From: a virus
Direction: 5' to 3' (one strand)
IMG/VR virus record: IMGVR_UViG_3300044638_001221
Span: 1 to 54,785 of that record
Length of the DNA stretch: 54,785 nucleotides
Shown here one piece after another: positions 46,410-53,227 of the stretch (position 1 is its first letter; each line of letters opens with the position of its first letter). Made by a program: the position numbers and the translations under genes. Below the pieces are notes generated by a model. It was given only the letters and a program-made list of their open reading frames with translations. It was not told the origin of the DNA and did not search any database.

Positions 46410-46435
46410 TTCAACGCATGTAAAGGAATTACATC

Positions 46436-46960
46436 ATGGGATTCGCAACTCACCTTGGCCCTTGGTTGCTTGGCACTGTCCGCAACACAACTGGCACGAC
46501 CGTTGGCACTATTGAAAACTGCGGCGCAACCGTTGTTTCTCAGACATTCAAAAAGAACTACGCAGGTCAAGCCGCTTCCGCGACTACCGACACCATTTGC
46601 GTGTTACCTGCTGGCGCTCAAATCGTTGACATTTTGATTGACACCACTGTTGCATTTACAGGCTCTACCGCAGCCAATGTAAGCCTTGGTGATGGCACTA
46701 CAGCCGCCTTGTACTGGGCTGCTACAGACGTGACCACTGCTGGTCGCGCAGCCGTTAGCAACGCAGCAGCTAAGTTGGGCGCATGGTGCGGTGCTGCATC
46801 TACAGCTTCCCCTAATGGTATTGGAATTGGCGCAACAGACGTAAAAATTGTTGCCACAATGACTCCAACCGTAGCCGCAGTGACCGCAGGTACTGTGCAG
46901 TACACCATCATGTACGTGGTTGCTAACTCTAACGGTTCGCAGTTCCCAGCATCTGCTTAA
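46436..46960 (+). CDS. Beta-rich virion protein (174 residues)
   Basis: A 174-residue Ala/Thr/Val/Gly-rich protein with AAGGA upstream. It contains QIVDILIDTTVAFTGSTAANVSLGDG and GTVQYTIMYVVAN, typical of all-beta head or tail decoration proteins. It is the first gene after the new promoter, so probably made in quantity. No family is recognised. Confidence 0.68.
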   Translation: MGFATHLGPWLLGTVRNTTGTTVGTIENCGATVVSQTFKKNYAGQAASATTDTICVLPAGAQIVDILIDTTVAFTGSTAANVSLGDGTTAALYWAATDVTTAGRAAVSNAAAKLGAWCGAASTASPNGIGIGATDVKIVATMTPTVAAVTAGTVQYTIMYVVANSNGSQFPASA

Positions 46961-46968
46961 TTGATCTT

Positions 46969-46984
46969 GGGGGCTTCGGCCCCC
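46969..46984 (+). other. GC-rich UUCG hairpin, second copy
   Basis: GGGGGC-TTCG-GCCCCC, identical to the leftward-read hairpin at 18425-18440, placed 8 nt after a virion gene stop. The following CATTACAGG lacks a U tract, so it is not a standard terminator. Confidence 0.72.
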
Positions 46985-47003
46985 GCATTACAGGAGATTA
47001 ATT

Positions 47004-47480
47004 ATGGGTATGCAAACCGACGTTAAATCGCAACACGGTGGAGTTTCTGGCTTGATGGTTCCGTACCGTACTCGCCTTAAAGGAGCGGTTGTTTTTCCGT
47101 TTTCTGGTGCTACTGAGTACACTGTTTTGGTGGACGATCAAAGCATAAGTGGAACTTACGCAAGGGCCACCACAACAGCGACAATTACAGCAACTAATCA
47201 CGGCTTGAAGGCGGGCGATTGGGTTTATTTGGACTGGGATTTGGCGGATAACCCGTACCAAGTTCAAACAGCGTCCACTGCAAATACGTTTACTGTTACT
47301 GTCGCCAATTCTGGCGCAGCCAGCGGAAATGTGACTGTGTGGAATGATGTGCTGCTGCAACTAGACGCATCAAATCAAACTGGGTACAGCGTACCAATTC
47401 CCGGAGAAGGCGTCCTTGCTCATAACGGCGTACGACTTTTCTTAGGCGCTAACACGCATATCACGGTGTTTTATGGCTGA
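47004..47480 (+). CDS. Beta-rich virion protein (158 residues)
   Basis: A 158-residue protein with AGGAG before ATG. It has an inner domain (TITATNHGLKAGDWVYLD, then YQVQTASTANTFTVTV) that recurs in phage structural proteins and resembles residues 120-220 of the tail protein at 555-3116. A minor virion role is inferred. It overlaps the glycosyltransferase gene by 8 nt. Confidence 0.65.
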   Translation: MGMQTDVKSQHGGVSGLMVPYRTRLKGAVVFPFSGATEYTVLVDDQSISGTYARATTTATITATNHGLKAGDWVYLDWDLADNPYQVQTASTANTFTVTVANSGAASGNVTVWNDVLLQLDASNQTGYSVPIPGEGVLAHNGVRLFLGANTHITVFYG

Positions 47481-48222
47481 TACAGAGAAGAGCGTTAACC
47501 TAGTTGGGCGCAAACTTATGGTTTGCATCCCTGCTTACGACGGCAAGCTGAATATTGATTCGGCTTTTGCGTTGTCCAACCTCGCCGTTAAGGTGCAGTC
47601 GTTGGGGGTTAAGCTCTATCTCACACACCTTTCGGGGTGTTCCCTCATTACAAAGGCACGCAACTGCTTGGTTGCGGACTTTCTCAAATCCGATGCAGAC
47701 ACGCTTTTGTTTATTGATGCTGACGTGGTGGTTACCGCTGACGCAGTACTCCGCCTAATGGCGTTGAGCCTTGACAAAGACATCACGGCTGGTATTTACC
47801 CACGCCGTGGCATGGACCGCAAGTTCTTCCTTGACTACCACCTTGATGAGAATGGTGCGCTTGAGTTTGACAAGAACGGTTTGATGCGCGTAAAACGTAT
47901 CGGTACTGGATTCATGATGATTCAGCGTCACGTCCTTGAGACGATGATTGCTAACCACCCAGAGTGGAGCTATTCCAACAACGTCGATAACCGTACCGAC
48001 AGCGCCATCTTCGACTTGAAGATTGTGAACGGCGAATACTACGGCGAAGATTATCTCTTCTGTGACCGCGCAGCCGAAGACGGTTTTACGGTTTACTTAG
48101 ACCCGTCAATTAGCTTGCCCCATGTGGGGCAGGAAAAGTTTACCCGTAGCTTTGAAGAAGATGTGTTGCAACCTTTGCTTGCTGAACACTGCACTCCGAA
48201 ACTGAAAGTTGTAAATGGCTAA
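47473..48222 (+). CDS. GT-A type glycosyltransferase
   Basis: A 249-residue protein with the GT-A/GT2-like pattern: MVCIPAYDG at the start, a helix with KARNCLVADFLKSDADTLLFIDAD (metal-binding D82-x-D84), and a late YYGEDYLFCDRAAEDG acceptor-side motif. It should transfer a sugar from a nucleotide sugar. It is translated inside the virion gene block by overlap with both neighbours. A capsid or tail protein target, or host glycan, is therefore plausible; DNA modification is less supported because no hydroxymethyl-nucleotide genes are seen. Fold is clear, substrate unknown. Confidence 0.85.
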   Translation: MADTEKSVNLVGRKLMVCIPAYDGKLNIDSAFALSNLAVKVQSLGVKLYLTHLSGCSLITKARNCLVADFLKSDADTLLFIDADVVVTADAVLRLMALSLDKDITAGIYPRRGMDRKFFLDYHLDENGALEFDKNGLMRVKRIGTGFMMIQRHVLETMIANHPEWSYSNNVDNRTDSAIFDLKIVNGEYYGEDYLFCDRAAEDGFTVYLDPSISLPHVGQEKFTRSFEEDVLQPLLAEHCTPKLKVVNG

Positions 48223-48469
48223 GAAAAACCCATCCCTTGCAGTGGGGCGTGGCGAAAAGCTACCAGTTTCTAAGGGGGCGGGGCTGACTGCCAAAGGCCG
48301 CGCTAAGTACAACGCAGCCACAGGGTCAAACCTCAAAGCGCCACAGCCACAGGGCGGGGCCCGCAAGAAGTCATTCTGTGCCCGCATGTCGGGTATGCCC
48401 GGTCCGATGAAGGACGAAAAAGGCAAGCCTACTCGTAAGGCTGCTTCACTAGCAAGATGGAAATGCTGA
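48215..48469 (+). CDS. Small basic protein with conserved C-terminal block
   Basis: An 84-residue, Lys/Gly/Ala-rich protein. It has the conserved blocks GRAKYNAATGSNLKAPQPQGG, RKKSFCARMSGM and a closing KAASLARWKC, a family widespread in marine and freshwater phages near virion genes. It overlaps the glycosyltransferase gene by 8 nt. Function is unknown; its charge suggests DNA contact or virion assembly. Confidence 0.72.
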   Translation: MAKKNPSLAVGRGEKLPVSKGAGLTAKGRAKYNAATGSNLKAPQPQGGARKKSFCARMSGMPGPMKDEKGKPTRKAASLARWKC

Positions 48470-48470
48470 T

Positions 48471-48731
48471 ATGGAATTAAGCACAATTTGGTCAGCAGTC
48501 CTCTCTGTTTTGATGGGGGTTTTTGGCCTGTTCGTAAAAGAAAAGTTTGCGCAAATGAAAGAAATTGGTGAAGACGCGAAGCGTGTTGAGCGTCTTTTAA
48601 ACATAACTCGCGAGGAGATTGCCCGTGATACAGTTACTCAAGCAGAAGTTCAACGGATTACTGACCACATTGACCAACGCTTTAACAAGCTTGAAGCAAA
48701 AATTGACCAGCTTATTCAAGCGGGAAAATGA
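48471..48731 (+). CDS. Membrane-anchored coiled-coil protein (spanin- or holin-like)
   Basis: An 86-residue protein with one N-terminal membrane helix (IWSAVLSVLMGVFGLFV) and a long charged coiled coil (EDAKRVERLLNITREEIARD through RFNKLEAKIDQLIQ). This N-in single-pass plus coil build fits an inner-membrane spanin subunit or a minor virion protein. It is far from the endolysin gene in this window, so a lysis role is only a suggestion. Confidence 0.6.
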   Translation: MELSTIWSAVLSVLMGVFGLFVKEKFAQMKEIGEDAKRVERLLNITREEIARDTVTQAEVQRITDHIDQRFNKLEAKIDQLIQAGK

Positions 48732-49171
48732 TGCCAAGCACGAGTAAGAAGCAACACAATTTCATGGCTGCGGTGGCTAACAACCCATCATTTGCCAAGA
48801 AAGCGGGAGTCCCACAGTCCGTTGGTAAAGACTTTACCGACGCTGATAAGGGCAAGAAGTTTGGTAAGGGTAGTAGTACCCGCGCTGATGTACAAGGTAT
48901 TAACCAGCCAAAGACCAATCACGGTGCGATGGCATTTTTTAAAAGAGGTGGAACTATGGCTACTAAGAAAATGAACGAAGGTTTTATGGCAATGATAGCT
49001 AAGAAAAAAGCTGGAGCCGAAGCGCCGTCTAAGATGGGCAAACCTGTGATGAAAAAAGGCATGGACACTGCCAAAGACGGAATGAAAATGGCTAAAGGTG
49101 GCGGCATTGAGTCCAAGGGTAAAACCAAAGGCAAAATGATTACCATGAAGTCCGGCGGCAAAGCCTGCTAA
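48728..49171 (+). CDS. Lys/Met/Gly-rich small virion-module protein
   Basis: A 147-residue basic protein. Residues 1-70 contain KKQHNFMAAVANNPSFAKKAGVPQSVGKDF, a block common in phage virion regions. The rest is Lys/Met/Gly-rich (FKRGGTMATKKMNEGFMAMI, MKMAKGGGIESKGKTKGK). An internal ATG at 48956 with AGAGGTGGA upstream could yield a second, 72-residue product. Its start overlaps the coiled-coil gene stop. Function is unknown. Confidence 0.65.
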   Translation: MMPSTSKKQHNFMAAVANNPSFAKKAGVPQSVGKDFTDADKGKKFGKGSSTRADVQGINQPKTNHGAMAFFKRGGTMATKKMNEGFMAMIAKKKAGAEAPSKMGKPVMKKGMDTAKDGMKMAKGGGIESKGKTKGKMITMKSGGKAC

Positions 49172-49174
49172 ACC

Positions 49175-49450
49175 ATGATGCCTAGCCGTGGTATGGGGGC
49201 TGTTGCCTCCAGCAAAATGCCTAAAGGCGTGAAAAAAGCACGCCGGGACGATACCGATTTCACCGAATATAAAAAGGGTGGGAAGGTTAACGCGGCGGGC
49301 AATTACACAAAACCCAGTCTTCGCAAGAAGATTGTGTCTCAGGTAAAAGCCGCAGCAGCGCAAGGCACAGGTGCAGGACAGTGGTCAGCACGCAAGGCCC
49401 AACTTGTAGCCAAGAAGTACAAGGCGGCGGGTGGTGGGTACAAAGATTGA
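49175..49450 (+). CDS. Small basic protein with KWSARKAQ-type motif
   Basis: A 91-residue basic protein starting 3 nt after the upstream stop. It contains YKKGGKVNAAGNYTKPSLRKK and GAGQWSARKAQLVAKKYKAAGGGY, a conserved phage family next to connector genes. Charge and Gly content suggest nucleic acid binding or an assembly role. Its stop overlaps a TTG start (TTGA). Confidence 0.72.
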   Translation: MMPSRGMGAVASSKMPKGVKKARRDDTDFTEYKKGGKVNAAGNYTKPSLRKKIVSQVKAAAAQGTGAGQWSARKAQLVAKKYKAAGGGYKD

Positions 49451-49680
49451 AAGCGCCACAGCAATCCCTAAAAAATTGGGGCGACCAGAAATGGCGTACC
49501 AAGTCGGGGAAACCTTCTTCCAAAACGGGAGAGCGTTACTTGCCAGAAGCAGCAATCAAGTCTTTAAGCCCCGCGGAGTATGCGGCGACTACCCGTGCTA
49601 AGCGCAAGGGTAAAGCGGTAGGTAAACAGTTTGTAGCGCAACCAAAAGGTATTGCAAAGAAAACAGCAGGATTTAGATAA
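49447..49680 (+). CDS. Small basic protein, TTG start
   Basis: A 77-residue protein. The frame is open to a GTG at 49381, but the conserved part starts at the TTG overlapping the upstream stop, with GGTGG 10 nt before. It carries KNWGDQKWRTKSGKPS, RYLPEAAIKSLSPAEYAATTRAKR and a basic tail, a known phage-conserved pattern of unknown role. It directly precedes the gp4-like connector gene (overlap by 1 nt). Confidence 0.7.
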   Translation: MKAPQQSLKNWGDQKWRTKSGKPSSKTGERYLPEAAIKSLSPAEYAATTRAKRKGKAVGKQFVAQPKGIAKKTAGFR

Positions 49681-50612
49681 TGGCATACACCTCTGGCAGC
49701 ACATCGTTCAACCTTGACCTCTCCGAGTTAGTCGAAGAGGCGTTTGAGCGCGCAGGTTCAGAGCTACGTACTGGCTATGACTTACGCACAGCGCGGCGTT
49801 CGTTGAACCTGATGTTTGCTGAGTGGGCCAACCGTGGCATCAACATGTGGACGTTTGAGCAGGGCACAATCACCCTGACTCCGGGCTTACCCACATACGC
49901 GCTACCGCTGGATACCGTGGATTTACTAGACCATGTGATTCGCACACAAGCGAATGTGACGGCTACTCAGGCTGACCTGACCATCACGCGTATTAGTGTT
50001 TCTACCTATGCCACGCTGCCCAACAAACTGCAACAGGCCCGTCCTATCCAAGTGTGGGTTCAACGGCTAGATGGGCAGACCTCGCCTACCACTTCTACGT
50101 TGAATGGGGCCATAACCTCCACAACAGCCACCACAATCGTTTTAAACACCGTGGTAGGGCTACCCGCCACAGGGTTCATTAAAGTCGATTCTGAGACGAT
50201 CTGGTACGGCTATATTGATGGCAACACCCTTGGCAACTGCTTTAGAGGCCAAAACAACACAACTGCGGCGACCCACATCACGGGTACAGCCGTGTACGTA
50301 CAGAATTTACCTTCCATCACCGTGTGGCCTACACCTGACAGTTCGCAGACTTATCAGTTCGTGTACTGGCGCATGCGCCGTACCCAAGACGCTGGCGGCG
50401 GTGTAAATGTCATGGATGTGCCGTTCCGCTTTGTGCCATGTATGGCGGCGGGTTTGGCGTACCACGTAGCCCTCAAAGTGCCCGGTGGGCTAGAGCGCAT
50501 ACAGCTTTTGAAAGCCCAGTACGACGAAGCATGGATGGTTGCTGCTGACGAAGACCAAGAACGTGCGGCAGTGCGCTTCGTTCCAAGGCAGATGTTTATC
50601 GGGGGAACGTAA
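49680..50612 (+). CDS. Head-to-tail adaptor (P22 gp4-like)
   Basis: A 310-residue protein. The N-terminal helical domain (LVEEAFERAGSELRTGYDLRTARRSLNLMFAEWANRG) and the C-terminal part (VMDVPFRFVPCMAAGLAYHVALK) match the P22 gp4-type connector that binds below the portal. Residues about 140-210 are an inserted beta segment (TTATTIVLNTVVGLPATGF to GNCFRGQNNTTAATHITGTAV) resembling one in the protein at 555-3116. Its stop overlaps the next start. The adaptor role is well supported by family pattern. Confidence 0.82.
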   Translation: MAYTSGSTSFNLDLSELVEEAFERAGSELRTGYDLRTARRSLNLMFAEWANRGINMWTFEQGTITLTPGLPTYALPLDTVDLLDHVIRTQANVTATQADLTITRISVSTYATLPNKLQQARPIQVWVQRLDGQTSPTTSTLNGAITSTTATTIVLNTVVGLPATGFIKVDSETIWYGYIDGNTLGNCFRGQNNTTAATHITGTAVYVQNLPSITVWPTPDSSQTYQFVYWRMRRTQDAGGGVNVMDVPFRFVPCMAAGLAYHVALKVPGGLERIQLLKAQYDEAWMVAADEDQERAAVRFVPRQMFIGGT

Positions 50613-51001
50613 TGGGTAATCGGTACGCGTCAGGCAAGAATGCGATTGCGGAATGCGACCGTTGCGGGTTTCGTTTCAAACTGACCAAACTGCGGCGCGA
50701 GGTCGTAAAGACCAAGAATTACGACTTGCTTGTGTGCGGCCCCTGTTGGGACCCAGACCAGCCCCAGCTTCAACTGGGTATGTATCCAGTTGACGACCCA
50801 CAAGGTGTGCGTGACCCACGCCCTGACAGAAGTTACCAAATTTCTGGCTTGGATACGGAAGGATACCTTGGAGGTGGCAGCAGGGTTTTTGAATGGGGGT
50901 GGAACCCTGTAGGCGGGGCATCATTTTTTGATGCAGCTTTAACACCAAATGCCTTGGCTTTAACCGTAAGTCTTGGTACAGTAACGATAGCAACAACTTA
51001 G
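50612..51001 (+). CDS. Zinc-ribbon virion-module protein
   Basis: A 129-residue protein with CDRCGFRFKLTKLRR and CGPCWDPD forming a four-Cys zinc ribbon, then PQLQLGMYPVDDPQGVRDPRPD. This block is highly conserved next to connector genes in many phages. The C terminus varies and is beta-like. It probably is a minor structural or assembly protein. Confidence 0.75.
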   Translation: MGNRYASGKNAIAECDRCGFRFKLTKLRREVVKTKNYDLLVCGPCWDPDQPQLQLGMYPVDDPQGVRDPRPDRSYQISGLDTEGYLGGGSRVFEWGWNPVGGASFFDAALTPNALALTVSLGTVTIATT

Positions 51002-51010
51002 GAGTTGAAA

Positions 51011-51190
51011 ATGGACAAAGCAGACTTAAAACAGGACAAGAAAATGATGGCAGGTGCCGTGCATAAGCACGAGAAAAAGATGCACCCCGGCAAGCCAATG
51101 ACTAAATTAGCCAAAGGCGGCAAGACTAACGAAATGATGAAGAGCATGGGCCGTGGTATGGCTAAAGTTGCAAATCAAGGGGGCAAGTGA
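51011..51190 (+). CDS. Small Lys/Met-rich protein (59 residues)
   Basis: A 59-residue basic protein with AGGAG 6 nt upstream of the second in-frame ATG, which is taken as the start. It shares the Lys/Gly/Met composition and a LAKGGKTNE motif with the other small basic proteins of this block. Stop and next start overlap (TGATG). Confidence 0.65.
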   Translation: MDKADLKQDKKMMAGAVHKHEKKMHPGKPMTKLAKGGKTNEMMKSMGRGMAKVANQGGK

Positions 51191-51447
51191 TGGCTAAATT
51201 CAGCATGAAAAAAGGCGGTAAAGAAGTTGGCGCTGCCAGCGTCTACGCCAAACCCCACGATATGTCTGGTAAAGAAACCAAGGCTGTAGTCCCAACTGAG
51301 ACTGGCGCTAAACGCATGACAGAGATGAATCCCTCTGTTGGCGGTATCAGCAAGGGTAACTACCCACCCACCAAAACTAGTGGTATTAAAATCCGTGGTA
51401 CTGGCGCGGCTACTAGAGGCGTGATGGCTAGAGGACCAATGGGATGA
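51190..51447 (+). CDS. Small Lys/Gly-rich protein (85 residues)
   Basis: An 85-residue basic, probably disordered protein (MAKFSMKKGGKEVGAASVYAK start, GTGAATRGVMARGPMG end). It is part of the run of small basic virion-module genes and is joined to the next gene by an ATGA overlap. Function is unknown. Confidence 0.65.
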   Translation: MAKFSMKKGGKEVGAASVYAKPHDMSGKETKAVVPTETGAKRMTEMNPSVGGISKGNYPPTKTSGIKIRGTGAATRGVMARGPMG

Positions 51448-52166
51448 CCTACACGGAGTTAATAACAGCGATTCAAACGTATACAGAAAATACGTTTCCC
51501 GCCACCACTTTGGCGGACGGAACACCTGTGTCTTCAACGACCCAATTGAATCGCTTTATTACACAGGCTGAACAGCGTATTTATAACTCTGTTCAGTTCC
51601 CATCCCTACGTAAAAACGTAACTGGTAGCGTTACTTCCGCAAATAAATATCTGTCTTGCCCTGACGATTTTCTGTCTACCTACTCGTTAGCAGTGATTGA
51701 CGCTGCTGGTGTGTACACGTTCTTGCTTAACAAAGATGTTAACTTCATCCGTGAAGCGTACCCACAGCCAACCGATACAGCCATTCCTAAGTACTACGCC
51801 TTGTTTGGCCCAACGGTTACGTCTTCTACGATCAGCAATGAGTTGTCGTTTATCGTGGGCCCAACACCAGATGCTACATACAGTGTAGAACTGCATTACT
51901 ACTACTACCCGCAATCAATCACAGTTACCGCTTCTGGGCAGACTTGGTTGGGCGACAACTTTGACACAGTCCTCTTGTACGGTTCGCTGGTTGAAGCGTA
52001 CACCTACATGAAGGGCGAAACTGACATCATTACTTTGTACGATATCAAGTACAAAGAAGCACTTGCGCTTGCTAAACGCCTTGGTGACGGTCTGGAACGC
52101 AGCGATGCGTACCGCAGTGGTCAAGCGCGGGAAGCCCCGTTGCCACAGAATTTCGGGGTTAAATAA
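51444..52166 (+). CDS. Tail/connector protein, conserved phage family
   Basis: A 240-residue protein. It begins MTYTELITAIQTYTENTFPA and includes LNRFITQAEQRIYNSVQFPSLR, LPDD-like CPDDFLSTYSLAV and a C-terminal helix with YMKGETDIITLYDIKYKEAL. This family recurs beside gp4-like connectors and is thought to be a neck or tail-tube component. Overlaps exist on both sides (ATGA, TAATG). Confidence 0.78.
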   Translation: MTYTELITAIQTYTENTFPATTLADGTPVSSTTQLNRFITQAEQRIYNSVQFPSLRKNVTGSVTSANKYLSCPDDFLSTYSLAVIDAAGVYTFLLNKDVNFIREAYPQPTDTAIPKYYALFGPTVTSSTISNELSFIVGPTPDATYSVELHYYYYPQSITVTASGQTWLGDNFDTVLLYGSLVEAYTYMKGETDIITLYDIKYKEALALAKRLGDGLERSDAYRSGQAREAPLPQNFGVK

Positions 52167-52609
52167 TGGCGTTTACAGGCAATTGGGCAACCAACACGTT
52201 TAAGACAGGCATGCTGGGCGGCGTGTTTAACTTTGATACTGGGACTTCTCAAGTATTCAAGATTGCTTTGTACACCAACGCAGCCACACTAGATGCCACT
52301 ACAGCAGCCTATACAAGCACGGGTGAAACGTCTGGCGGGAATTACGCGGCTGGCGGGCAAATTTTGGTTATTAGCCAAGTTCCGACAATTGGCACCCAAA
52401 CAGGCGCTGCAACAACGTACTTATCTTTTACAAACGCCGCATGGAGTGGCGCAATCACCGCACGAGGCGCGTTGATTTACTTGGCTAACGGCACAACAAA
52501 CCCAACGGTTTGTGTGTTAGATTTTGGCGCAGACAAGACCTCAACAGCAACCTTCACCGTACAATTCCCAGCAGTCACTAATACGTCTGCGATTATTCGA
52601 CTCTCATAG
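52166..52609 (+). CDS. Beta-rich tail protein (147 residues)
   Basis: A 147-residue protein rich in Thr, Ala, Gly and Ser (WATNTFKTGMLGGVFNFDTG start, GADKTSTATFTVQFPAV near the end). The start shares TAATG with the upstream stop. It is likely a short tail or fibre-associated protein. No family name is given. Confidence 0.65.
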   Translation: MAFTGNWATNTFKTGMLGGVFNFDTGTSQVFKIALYTNAATLDATTAAYTSTGETSGGNYAAGGQILVISQVPTIGTQTGAATTYLSFTNAAWSGAITARGALIYLANGTTNPTVCVLDFGADKTSTATFTVQFPAVTNTSAIIRLS

Positions 52610-52617
52610 GAGCCACC

Positions 52618-53217
52618 ATGCACAAAGAACAATCAGGTTTTGGCGATAACGCCGTAGCCACCCTGCAAGCTAATGCGTCCATCCCAGAGGGTATGGGTAT
52701 TGAGGGTTACTACCAAGTCGAGTGCCGTGACGCACAGGGCAACCTCAAGTGGGACGAGGCGTTCCCTAACTTGGTGGTAGCTGTTGGCAAAGAGTTGTTG
52801 CTGGACACCCTGCTCCGCACATCTGGAACATACACCACCGTTGGGCCATTCCTTGGCCTGATTAACAACAGCACCACGTTTGCAGCAGCAGACACCATGT
52901 CTTCTAAGACGTGGACAGAGTTGACTACCTACACCGTTGGCGGCTCAGCGGTTCGCGGCACAGCGGTATTTGCGGCGGCTAGTTCGTCTGGCTTAACTCC
53001 ATCGAACGTGACTACGTCTACAGCCACAGCGATTACTTACACAATGACAGGTTCTGCTACTGTGTATGGTTGTTTCTTGGTGACAGGTACTGGCGCAGTC
53101 AGCACAATCTCTAGCACTGCGGGTACTTTGTACTCCGAAGGTAACTTCAGCACTGCCAAGACTGTTACTTCTGGCGACACCGTAACTGTTACCTACTCGA
53201 CTACTGCGACTTCATAA
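52618..53217 (+). CDS. Beta-rich tail protein (199 residues)
   Basis: A 199-residue protein with AGGAG upstream. The N-terminal part (EGYYQVECRDAQGNLKWDEAFPNLVV) is of a type often found in tail or fibre base proteins. The C-terminal part is Thr/Ser/Gly-rich repeats. It lies between tail genes and the fibre-like gene. A structural role is inferred. Confidence 0.65.
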   Translation: MHKEQSGFGDNAVATLQANASIPEGMGIEGYYQVECRDAQGNLKWDEAFPNLVVAVGKELLLDTLLRTSGTYTTVGPFLGLINNSTTFAAADTMSSKTWTELTTYTVGGSAVRGTAVFAAASSSGLTPSNVTTSTATAITYTMTGSATVYGCFLVTGTGAVSTISSTAGTLYSEGNFSTAKTVTSGDTVTVTYSTTATS

Positions 53218-53227
53218 GGGGTCTTAA

